64,000 bases of DNA from Anaspis maculata (taxonomy: Eukaryota > Arthropoda > Insecta > Coleoptera > Scraptiidae). The notes beneath the pieces were generated by a model, which was not told where the DNA came from, ran no database searches, and saw nothing but the letters and a program-made list of their open reading frames with translations. The position numbers and the translations under genes are program-made. Of the stretch, positions 33,935 through 43,110 are shown piece by piece; positions within the stretch are counted from its first letter, which is position 1, and each line of letters opens with the position of its first letter. Location of the stretch: positions 18,438,892 through 18,502,891 of the forward strand of contig OX421964.1 of the NCBI GenBank assembly GCA_949128115.1, given 5' to 3'.

Positions 33935-36145
33935 ATGGTGCCTATCGATGGTCACCATCCTCCTTTGGACATATCTTTTGGACTCGCGAGCAATTTACAT
34001 GAACGATTTCCCATATCCGTTGGTGATGGATACAACTTTAGAAAAGCAAATTTCACCGAAATGTATGAATCTTTGAGCTCTGTTGACTGGGATTTCCTTC
34101 ATAATTTCGTCGATGTCAACCAGGCCGTCACTGAATTTTATAAAAAGTTGTACTCCATACTTGACATTTGGGTTCCGAAGAAAAATAAAAGAAGTGTTTC
34201 GAGAAGTTATCCACCATGGTTTGACTCTACTATTATTGGGGATATCAGAAGAAAGGATTCGCTTCTCCGAAGGTATAAGCGCACCGGGTCTGGGACTGAT
34301 TACGAGAACTTTTCGGCACTTAGAAATAAAATGAAACATGACATCGCCACACATTTTTCAGAGTACCAGGCTAGAGTTGAACGAGAGTTAAGGTCTAAGC
34401 CGAACAATTTTTGGTCTTTTGTCAGGGAAAAAAATGGTACACAGTCTGTTCCCTCACGGATGACTCACCGGGTCGAGATAGTCAGTGATCCACAACTAAT
34501 TGTGAATAAATTTGCTGAGCACTTCGCGGCTTCTTTTTCTTCTGCCGATTGTGATGCTGAGGAATTTTCCGGTGATGGTCCAGGTGCGGCTCCTCTCGGT
34601 AAGATTGTGGTGTCTGCTGAGGAGGTCCGTACTGCTGCGGGGAGACTGAGGTCCGACATGACCACTGGTCCAGATGTGCTTCCCGCTTTCCTTGTCAGGG
34701 ACTGTCTTCCGTCATTTATAGAACCACTCACCTGTCTTTTTAATCTCATTTTTACCACGTCCAAGTTCCCTGATCTCTGGAAGATATCCAGAGTCTGTCC
34801 GGTTTATAAGAAGGGGGATAAGACTGACATTGCTAACTACCGTCCTATATCTATACTCTGCAACTTCAGCAAAATATTCGAGCACACCTTCCACCGGGCC
34901 GTATACCGGCATGTGTCCTGTTACCTGTCCCCCCATCAGCACGGTTTCATGAAGGGTCGCTCAACCACTACGAATCTCGCAGTGAAGACACAATTTCTAT
35001 GTGAGGCTCTAGACAGAAGGAGTCGGGTGGACGTGGTATATACCGATTTAACCAGTGCTTTTGACACCATAAATCATGGGATGTTGTGCAGAAAGCTAAG
35101 CAACTTTGGTTTTTCCGAGTCCCTGATCAGGCTGGTTGCCTCTTACCTTGAGAACAGACAGCAGTACGTCCAGCATAATGGTTTTAGGTCGGAGTATTTC
35201 CACCAGTCATCAGGGGTCCCCCAGGGAGCTCCCTTGGGGCCTTTTTTCTTTGACGTCTACATCGATGATGTCCTCTCCGGGGTTTCCGCGAAAACTTTGT
35301 TATACGCTGACGACCTTAAGTTGTACCGTGAGGTGAGAACAATGAGCGACTGCAGAGTGTTACAGGATGACCTGACCACAGTTCACAAGCGGTGTGTTAA
35401 GAATGGTCTGCGTCTGAATGCGTCTAAATGCAACGTCATGTCTTTCACCCGCGGGAAAAACCCATTGCTATATGATAACGGTTTGGGTGGGGCAATCATA
35501 CAGAGACCTGAATACGTCAAGGACTTGGGGGTGACGTTTGACTCTAGGCTCACCTTTTCCAAGCATGTTGAAATAACGGTATCCTTGGCTTTTAAGGGCC
35601 TCGGCTTCATCTTACGCAATGGGGCTGGCTTCAGAAACGTTGACACCTTAAAGGTATTGTTCAATACATTCGTCAGATCCAGGTTGGAGTACGCCTCCCT
35701 CATTTGGGATCCCATATATGTGGTGAGGATATCTGACCTGGAGAAAATTCAAAGGCGCTTTCTGAAAACAGCCTCTTTCTTTATTGACGGTTTTTACCCT
35801 CCGCGGGGGTTTCCTCATGGCCTGCTGCTGAGTCGCTTTGGCATGTCATCACTTAAGCTTAGGAGAGATGCTGGCTGTGTGATATTTCTAAACGGTCTCA
35901 TTAATGGTTGCGTGGACTGCTCATCCTTGACGAGTTTGCTGGAGTATCGGGTCCCGCGCATCTCCAGTAGACATATAAATGTTTTTCATGTGCCGACTGC
36001 TCGCACCAACATGCTTTTGATGTCTCCACTTCACAGGATGATATCAAGATACAGTGAAGTTGAAGATAAACTTGACATTTTTTGTTGTAAAAAGAAAGAC
36101 ATTTTTGATGTGTTTGCACTTTCACATGATGCTGTCAATTATTGA
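33935..36145 (+). CDS. LINE ORF2, reverse transcriptase (736 codons, open)
   Basis: The frame opens in the last endonuclease motif ('DGHHPPLD', residues 5-12), so its first ATG is not the natural start. It then carries a spacer, RT block 'VCPVYKKGDKTDIANYRPIS' (about residues 288-307), 'HGFMKGRSTTTNL', 'VYTDLTSAFDTINH', 'SGVPQGAPLGPFFFDVYIDD' (about 424-443) and the active site YADD at 457-460, all intact. The C-terminal region has the 'HVPTARTNMLLMSPLHRMI' block typical of Jockey/CR1-like elements and no RNase H domain. The frame has no internal stop, so the RT part could still be translatable, though the element lacks a complete endonuclease and its 5' end. Confidence 0.9.
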   Translation: MVPIDGHHPPLDISFGLASNLHERFPISVGDGYNFRKANFTEMYESLSSVDWDFLHNFVDVNQAVTEFYKKLYSILDIWVPKKNKRSVSRSYPPWFDSTIIGDIRRKDSLLRRYKRTGSGTDYENFSALRNKMKHDIATHFSEYQARVERELRSKPNNFWSFVREKNGTQSVPSRMTHRVEIVSDPQLIVNKFAEHFAASFSSADCDAEEFSGDGPGAAPLGKIVVSAEEVRTAAGRLRSDMTTGPDVLPAFLVRDCLPSFIEPLTCLFNLIFTTSKFPDLWKISRVCPVYKKGDKTDIANYRPISILCNFSKIFEHTFHRAVYRHVSCYLSPHQHGFMKGRSTTTNLAVKTQFLCEALDRRSRVDVVYTDLTSAFDTINHGMLCRKLSNFGFSESLIRLVASYLENRQQYVQHNGFRSEYFHQSSGVPQGAPLGPFFFDVYIDDVLSGVSAKTLLYADDLKLYREVRTMSDCRVLQDDLTTVHKRCVKNGLRLNASKCNVMSFTRGKNPLLYDNGLGGAIIQRPEYVKDLGVTFDSRLTFSKHVEITVSLAFKGLGFILRNGAGFRNVDTLKVLFNTFVRSRLEYASLIWDPIYVVRISDLEKIQRRFLKTASFFIDGFYPPRGFPHGLLLSRFGMSSLKLRRDAGCVIFLNGLINGCVDCSSLTSLLEYRVPRISSRHINVFHVPTARTNMLLMSPLHRMISRYSEVEDKLDIFCCKKKDIFDVFALSHDAVNY

Positions 36146-36274
36146 TGTTTCTCTTTGATTATTGTTTGTATACTGTGTAAACTTTACAACCGGTTTTCAT
36201 CCTCTAATTGGGCTGTGCGGCCTGTTGGATGTTTTCTACATATTAAGCTGTACCTATCTTACATATGTGTGAAA

Positions 36275-36311
<37 letters not shown>

Positions 36312-36314
36312 TCG

Positions 36315-36535
36315 ACAGAAGAAAGTCGCAATTCCAAAATAAAGTGTCAATTCACCGAAAAAAGTCGCAATTGCCAGAATAAAGTGTCAATTGACAAAAA
36401 AAAGTCGGAATTGCCAGAATAAAATGTCAATTGACAGAAAAAAGTCGCAATTGCCAGAATAAAGTGTCAATTGACAGAACAAAGTCGCAATTGCCAGAAT
36501 AAAGTGGCAATTGACAGAAAAAAGTCGCAATTACA
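36315..36535 (+). repeat. Minisatellite continuation, right of the LINE
   Basis: About five to six repeats of the 40-nt unit ('aaagtcgcaattgccagaat' alternating with 'aaagtgtcaattgacagaaa'). Together with 33,345-33,465 it forms one array split by the LINE. Confidence 0.85.
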
Positions 36536-36577
36536 AATAAATATCTTCCATGTCCGCTCTGCGCCTTCGTATATCTG

Positions 36578-38150
36578 ACATCCATGCCCAGAACAATTTC
36601 CGCCAGTTTTACCTTGCTGCTGCTCCTACTCGTTAATTTTCCATCATCGAGAAAATAATCTCTCGTGTCCCAATAACAGCTCCAGCTCCTTTCGCAAACC
36701 TTTCTCGTTCGCTCAAACACCGTGACCGAGGAACCCTGCGGGCAAGCTTGACAAACACCGCACCGTCGAAAAAAAAACATGTCTCGCGATGAAATAGTAG
36801 CCCCTTTCTTACGTGTGCTGTGACCGATGTGTCACCACTCCTATGACGACATGTCTGATGAATACTTATTATAATAGTAATTGCACCGCGGAACTCGGCG
36901 TGTGCAATTACCGCGGGTACATGCGATCTGGCTCTCCAGACATCGCCCGGGGCGACGCCGTATATCTCATATCCTTGCCGCGGGACACCGGTCCGGTATT
37001 AATTACCGAGAGCGCTGTTTCAATCTCGCAGTTTCCGCAAATATCGCGCAAAGTCCAACAGGTGAAACGACGCCGTTTACATGATAAACGAGCACCTCAA
37101 GACCGGCGTGATATATTACGTTCCACGTCGGTCTGTATAGGTACACGCCGGCAGAAAAACTGCGCTGACTCTGGCATAGCAGTAGTAACCACCTGTTGCA
37201 CACTCCAGTGTCATGCTCTGTTAGGTCCTGGACACGTAATTTGTTCTCCCCAGCTTCCCTTTGCTTCGCGTTTCTCTTCGGGTTCTCACGCAAATCTGCA
37301 TTTAGAATAGCACACCTACTGGTACAGAGGTACTACATAAAATGCTCAGAGGTGCGATATGGGCGTTTCGTTCCCATCCTCCGCACAAAAGCTTTACAGC
37401 CTGGCGTCTTCCAATTACGCAAGTACTTACACGCATCTAGATTTTATCTTTACGTGTGTCGTGTGCTGTCTTTGGTTTTCTCCAACTGTCCGGTCGAGGA
37501 GCTTGGAAGCTTTTCTGGTATACGGCACGAAAGCGAGAGTATGGAATATCGAAAAAAGCTGGATGAGAACCCGAACCCAAGAAGACTGTTATAATGAAAG
37601 TGCACAGAGTGATGTATGTCGCATTAAAATAATTACGGGCAATTTAATGGAAATCACGGCAGTCTGTGGCGGTGTTTCGAAATTGCGGAGACCCAGCAAT
37701 CGATAACGGAGTATCGTTTTTTTTTGCGTGGGTGGTGCACCCGGGTGTCATGATTCATCATGAGAACACCGTCGCCGACTTGGTACCGTTTTCAATTGAA
37801 TTAAATGCAAGAAGCATTTCACATAAAAAAGTAATTTTTGAGTATTCGAACCTTGCTGTATTGCCGCCCGGTCGACGCGCTTGCTGGAGGAACTGTTGGC
37901 GCCCTCTGCCAGCCGACAGTCGAAGCTCATGTGTCAATGTGACGCGAACAGTTGAATTAGAACACTCGGCGCTCAATAGTCAATCGAAATGTTCACAACT
38001 TTCCAGAGAAACTGGGATATTTGGCTATTTTAGCTACTTTTTCTCGTGGTTGCACTGCTGATGAGTGATATTTTATGTGTTCGGGGTATGTTCATCAAAA
38101 AAGTATCTTCATTTTCCAATTTTCCATATCCCTTCCAATTTTGTTGCATC
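36578..38150. other. GC-richer unique segment, possibly host DNA
   Basis: This segment lacks the repeat vocabulary seen around it and is richer in GC and CG dinucleotides. It contains frames of up to 165 codons (36,813-37,310, plus) with no recognised domain. If the two 1.34-kb arms are independent insertions, this would be ordinary host sequence between them. Confidence 0.4.
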
Positions 38151-38159
38151 CATTTCCAA

Positions 38160-38590
38160 ACGTTCTGTTTAAGTATTCGTTCGCTTTTTCTATTTCTTGT
38201 TCTCCATATTCTGGTTCTGGTCTTTTTCTCTTCATGTATTCGGCTGTTTTTCATTTTCTTGTCCTCAATACTCTAGTTTGAATCTTTTTTGTCTCTTGCT
38301 CTCAGCGTTCTGTTTTCTCATCAACAGTATCATTCCCTGTCAATTTTTGTATAGCCTCCTTTTCTCAGTGTCGTCTTTCACTGCTTCACTTAAGGGGTCC
38401 TGATTTTTTTCCCAATATGTTTTCGGCTGTTTTTCTTTTTTATTTCCTTTTATTCTCTGGTCCTATTTTCTTTCGTTTCTTGTTCTCAGCATGTTTTTCT
38501 CCTCAATTACTTTGTACTTAGAATTATCTTTTCTCAATCTTTGTAAGTCTTCTTTCATTATTCACTATTTCTCCGGAGGGGCTCCGGTTT
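38160..38590 (-). repeat. Purine-rich repeat family block 3, inverted
   Basis: The plus strand shows the complement of the family ('tttctatttcttgttctcc', 'gtattcggctgttttt', 'ggttctggtctttttctc', 'actttgtacttag'). The Phe/Leu/Ser-rich plus-strand frames here are by-products of the pyrimidine-rich composition. Confidence 0.7.
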
Positions 38591-38604
38591 TTTCCAGGCC
38601 TTCA

Positions 38605-39280
38605 GAATTACAACAGCATTTACACAGCCGAACTTTACGCAATTCTACAAGCACTTCTATCCATGAAACTCCACCCAGAAGAAAGGTACATAATCTGCTC
38701 AGACTCATTAAGTTCTCTTCAGTCCATCAACCACATATACCCCCGCCACCACTTAGCACAACAAATAAGAGAAGAAAAATTTGACAAATTCAATAGAATC
38801 ATCCTGATGTACACCCCTTCTCATGTTGGCATTGATGGTAACGAGGAAGCAGACCGTTTGGCAACAGAGGCCAACTCTTCACACGACCTTCCAATTTGTA
38901 AAATTGACCCTCCTGGAGATTTCAAAGCTTTCATAAAATGCAGAACCACACACTTCTGGCAGCAAAAATGGGAACTGAAAGACACATACCTCAGGGAACA
39001 CAAACCATCCATCAGTGCCATGCTTTTGAATCCCGAAAAGAGAAGGGATCGAATCATACTGAACAGGTTACGACTCGGCTACACCAAATTAACTCATTCT
39101 TTCTTGATAGCAAAACAAGACCGATTAAGCTGTTCAAAATGCAGTGTCATACTGACTGTCAGCCATATCCTGCACACATGCTCTGACTACGACGTCCAGA
39201 GATTGCTAAACAACATCACACATTCTCCAGATATTCTAACAAACCCAGCCAAATACATCAAGGTTCTAAAATTTCTTTAA
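38605..39280 (+). pseudogene. LINE ORF2 C-terminal fragment with RNase H domain (I/R1-like)
   Basis: An open frame entered without its natural start. 'NSIYTAELYAILQALL' carries the RNase H glutamate, 'YIICSDSLSSLQSI' the aspartate, and 'YTPSHVGIDGNEEADRLA' the H...GNE.AD block that ends the domain. A C-terminal zinc-knuckle-like motif follows ('LSCSKCSVILTVSHILHTC'), then a stop at 39,278-39,280. RT and endonuclease are absent, so it is 5'-truncated. The RNase H distinguishes it from the Jockey/CR1-like element at 33,466. Its 3' side is interrupted by foldback insertions at 39,291. Confidence 0.85.
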
Positions 39281-39292
39281 GATATCGGTATA

Positions 39293-40675
39293 CAGGGTGG
39301 TCCAGGTTATAGTAGCAATAATTCACCATTCGATAGTCCATCGAAAACTAGGTCGACATGCATGATTTAATTTTTTTCTAAAATGCTCCCTAAGAGAGAT
39401 ACAGCCCTTCAAAGTTCAGTTTTTAAAATCTTCTTTTCGCAATTTGGTACAAATACTTATAAAATAAATACCCATCACTTGACGTAGATAACTTTTGTCA
39501 AAATTGTTCAGTGGCCAGATACCGGGGGATTGCTCAACTTCTCCCACCCCATTTTCCACGCCACTGGGAATTTTTAAAATTTTATACTTTTTTTGAATTC
39601 ATTGCTCAATTTAGAAAAAAAAATACCCCTGTAAACTTTTGATTAGAGGCTCCATTTCCGAGATATTTGGGTTTAAAACTTTGGAAAACACCTCGAAATC
39701 GCGACTTTCAAAGGCCTAAAAACTAAAATCCAAGAAAACTCATGATTCCTCAACTGGAAAAAGGTTTCTAGGTCGTTTAAGTTGATTTACTGCCATTTTT
39801 AGCTGAGAAACGATGCCTTTTCAGAGAAAAGACAATTTGGACTATGGAAAGTGGCGATTTTGAGATGTTTTCCAAAGTTTAAACCCCAAATTTCTTGAAA
39901 ATTAAGCCTCTAATAAAAATTCTACATGAGTAACTTTTTTTTCTAAATTGAACAAGGAATTCAAAAAAAGTATAATTTTTCAAAAATATCCAGTGGCGTG
40001 GAAAATGGGGTGGGAGACATGGGCGCCCGCAGGATTTTTGTCAGGGGGGGGCAAATAGCTTTAGTTAGAGAACGTCACATACCTACCTGGCCTAATTTGC
40101 GAAGTACTTTAGATTAGCGCCGCAGGCGAAAATTTTTTTGAATAATAATAATAATAATAATGGTGGTAATAATTATTGTGCGAAAAATAAGGAAATATAT
40201 TTGAAAATTAAACTCAACTTTGAAGGAATTCATTAAAATTTGTAATTTTGTACAAAATGTATAAAAATTTACTTCAAAATAGCCAGGTCAATAGTTAGAT
40301 TTTTTTCGTAAGGAAGAATTTATTCAGCTGCTCCGGAGCCAGGGGGGGGCAAATGCCCCCCCTTGCCCCCCCCTCCGGGCGCCCATGGTGGGAGAAGTTG
40401 AGCAATCCCCCGGTATCTGGCCACTGAACAATTTTGACAAAAGTTATCTACGTCAAGTGATGGGTATTTATTTCGTTAGTATTTGTATCAAATTTGGTCA
40501 AAATCGCTGTAATGACTTGAGAGTTATTGCAAAAAGAAGATTTTAAAAACTTGACTTTGAAGGGCTGTATTTCTCTTAGGGAGCGATTTAGAGAAAAATT
40601 AATAATGCATGTCGACCTAGTTCTCGATGGACTATCGAATGGTGAACTATTGCTACTATAACCTGGACCACCCTG
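39293..40675. mobile_element. CAGGGTGGTCCAGG foldback MITE, copy 1, with nested hAT-like MITE
   Basis: The left end 'CAGGGTGGTCCAGGTTATAG' is the exact inverted complement of the right end 'CTATAACCTGGACCACCCTG', with TA outside both. The element is self-complementary over most of its length ('ctcccaccccattttccacg' on the left, 'gaaaatggggtgggag' on the right). Without the nested 370-bp insert and its duplication it is about 1.0 kb, matching the neighbour at 40,680. No coding frame. Confidence 0.9.
40018..40387. mobile_element. hAT-like MITE, 370 bp, 8-bp target duplication
   Basis: The ends are CATGGGCGCCCG and CGGGCGCCCATG (perfect inverted repeats of 12 nt), and GTGGGAGA is duplicated at 40,010-40,017 and 40,388-40,395. 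An 8-bp duplication is the hAT signature. Long G and C runs lie just inside the ends. It interrupts the foldback at 39,293-40,675, so it is the younger insertion. A (TAA)n tract lies at about 40,143-40,160. No transposase. Confidence 0.88.
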
Positions 40676-40679
40676 TATA

Positions 40680-41626
40680 CAGTCCAGGTTATAGTAGCAA
40701 TAATTCACCATTCGATAGTCCATCAAGAACTAGGTCGACATGCATAATTTATTTTTTTCCTAAAACGCTTCCTAAGAGAGATACAGCCCTTCAAATTTCA
40801 GTCTTTAAAATCTTCTTTTTGCAATAACTCTCAAGTCATCGGAGCAATTTTGACCAAATTTGGTACAAATACTCACAAAATAAATACCCATCACTTGACG
40901 TAGATAACTTTTGTCAAAATTGTCCAGTGGCGTAGATACCGGGCGATTGTTCAACTTCTCCCACCCCATTTTCCACGCCACTGGATATTTTTGAAAAATC
41001 ATACTTTTTTTAAATTCCTTGTTCAATTCAGAAAAAAGTTACTCATGTAAAATTTTGATTAGAGGCTTAATTTTCGAGATATTTGGGTTTTAAACTTTGG
41101 AAAACATCTCAAAATCGCCACTTTCCAGAGCCCAAATTGTCTTTTCTCTGAAAACGTCTCTTTTCTTAGCTAAAAACGGCAGCAAATCAACTTGGATTTT
41201 AGTTTTAAGGCCTTTGAAAGTCGCGATTTTGAGGTGTTTTCCAAAGTTTCAAACCCAAATATCTCGGAAATGAAGCCTCTAATCAAAATTTTACAAGAGT
41301 AACTTTTTTTTTAAATTGAACAAAGAATTCGAAAAAAGTATAATTTTCTAAAAATATCCAGTGGCGTAGAAAATGGGGTGAGAGAAGTTGAGCAATCCCC
41401 CGGTATCTACGCCACTGGACAATTTTGACAAAAGTTATCTACGTCAAGTGATGGGTAAGTGATGACTTGAGAGTTATTGCAAAAAGATGATTTTAAAAAC
41501 CAAACTTTGAAGGGCTATATCTCCCTTAGGAAGCGTTTTGGAGGAAAATTGAATTATGCATGTCGACCTAGTTTTTGATGGACCATCGAATGGTAAATTA
41601 TTGCTACTATAACCTGGACCATCCTG
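40680..41626. mobile_element. CAGGGTGGTCCAGG foldback MITE, copy 2, abutting copy 1
   Basis: It starts two TA dinucleotides after copy 1 (CTG-TATA-CAG junction) with 'CAGTCCAGGTTATAGTAGC', a left end that has lost five bases (GGTGG) relative to copy 1. It ends with 'CTATAACCTGGACCATCCTG'. Length 947 bp, again almost fully self-complementary. The two copies are head-to-tail. Confidence 0.88.
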
Positions 41627-41761
41627 TATAAAACTTCATGATGATCCAACGCTTAGCTAGATTTGATCCTATGTAAGTCACTGACCTATCATCCTTTTTC
41701 GTGGTCTTATTTGTTTGTGTGTTTGAAAGTCGCCAATATAGACCCATTGCACAGTGGTACA

Positions 41762-43110
41762 GAAATGAGAAAATCTAGCCAAAAATCTGAAACTCATGAA
41801 ACTTGTCCAAAACAAAATTGTAAATACAGGAAAAATCATTAAAAAATCTCACTCAAAAATGGGGGTGATTATAAGGAGGTTAAATTCGAAATAAATTTAA
41901 AAAATTCCGAAACTTATAAAACTGGTCCATAATGAAGTCGTGATTACAGAAAAAAAATTAAAAAATCTCATTGCAAAATGGGGTTAATTTTGAGGGGGTT
42001 AAAATGAAAATAAATTCGAAAAAATCTTAAACTTATGAAACTGGCACATAATAAGGTCGTGATCACAGGAAAAATGATTAAAAAAACAACATTGCAAACT
42101 GGGGTTGATTTTAAGGGAGTTTAAATCGAAATAAATTAAAAAAATTTTGAAACTTTTGAAGCTAGTCCATAATAAAGTCGTGGTTACAAGAAAAATAATT
42201 GAAAAAATCTTATTAGAAAATTGGGTTGATTTACGGGGCTAAAATCGAAATAAATAAGAAAATTGTGATGCTTAATAATGAGGTCATTATCACAGGCAAA
42301 TTAATCACAAACACCGCGTCGCAGGATGGGGTTTTGACGAGGAGTTTTAATTAATTAGAAATAAATTGGAAAAACTCTGAAACTGATGGGAGTGGTCCAT
42401 AATAAAATTGTGATCACACGAAAAATAATTTGAAAAATCTCGTTCCAAAAAGGGATTGACTTTAGGGGCGTTGAAATTGAAATAAATTAGGAAAATTCTG
42501 AAACTTATGAACCTAGTCCATAGTAAGGTCACGATTCCAGGAAAAATAAATGGAAGACTCTCATTGCAAAATTGGATTGATTTAAGGAGGGTTGAAATCT
42601 AAATAAATTAGAAAATTCTGATATTTATGAACCTGGTCCATGCCTACTACTCATGCCGTCTGCAATAATGTTCAAAAGGGTGAGACGGTAGTTTTTAAAT
42701 TCATGATAGCACCCTTGACAAGATCATTTCTGACATTACCGGTTATCCTTTTTCCGCAGCCCCGATAGGCATGGGCAATAAAAATGAGGAAACAGTGACC
42801 AAAGTATCTGTCATCACGATAGATTTCATGATGAACTGAATTCTATGGAGGATCAGGGAGTCCGGAAAATGTTTAAAAAAGGTAACCCTAGAGTCCGTAC
42901 ATGATGTGATGAGCGACTGTACAGTTGTTTTGCAAAATTCAGCCTCATAAAGGACTGGAGGAGACACAGTCCTTTAAAATTAAAATTTAATCTTGGTTTT
43001 TCTACTGATAAACTATAAACGCGTCGCCAAATTTGGCTCTAGGTTGACAGAACAATGTTCTGAGTGAATACCTAAGTAAATTAGCTACATTTCAACAGAT
43101 CTGAACAAAC
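41762..43110 (-). repeat. Right arm of the 1.34-kb inverted repeat
   Basis: It is the inverted counterpart of 31,363-32,699 throughout: 'gagaaaatctagccaaaaat' at the inner end, ~120-bp units with 'ttcataa'/'ttatgaa' and 'aaaattgggttgat', then the unique outer part ending 'ctacatttcaacagatctga'. Sequence divergence between the arms is modest (scattered substitutions and small indels). Confidence 0.85.

Larger units (their letters stand above)
33466..36312 (+). mobile_element. 5'-truncated Jockey/CR1-like LINE
   Basis: The element starts abruptly within the minisatellite in the middle of an AP-endonuclease coding region, continues through a complete RT and C-terminal region, a short 3' UTR, and ends in an ATTT-repeat tail (about 36,275-36,312). 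Such a microsatellite tail and 5' truncation are usual for non-LTR retrotransposons. The long intact RT frame indicates a recent insertion. A target duplication cannot be read because the target is itself repetitive. Confidence 0.85.
32799..36571. mobile_element. TACGAAGG foldback element with 6-bp target duplication, hosting a LINE
   Basis: The left end 'TACGAAGGTGCAGAGCGGAC' is the inverted complement of the right end 'GTCCGCTCTGCGCCTTCGTA' with one mismatch, and TATCTG flanks both sides (32,793-32,798 and 36,572-36,577). Inside each end lies a minisatellite (32,836-32,915; 33,345-33,465; 36,315-36,535) and then a near-palindromic core around 33,128 ('taggccctcaagggtggcct', inverted at 33,160). 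A LINE sits in the right-hand minisatellite. A 6-bp duplication does not fit Tc1/mariner (TA) or hAT (8 bp). No transposase is present. Confidence 0.85.

Noticed and set aside
36813..37310. 165-codon plus-strand frame
   Set aside because: No recognisable domain, overlapped by frames on both strands in a GC-richer patch where long chance frames are expected.
38046..38403. Hydrophobic plus-strand frames that look like membrane proteins
   Set aside because: This is the inverted purine-rich repeat; hydrophobicity follows from TTT/CTT/TCT codons.
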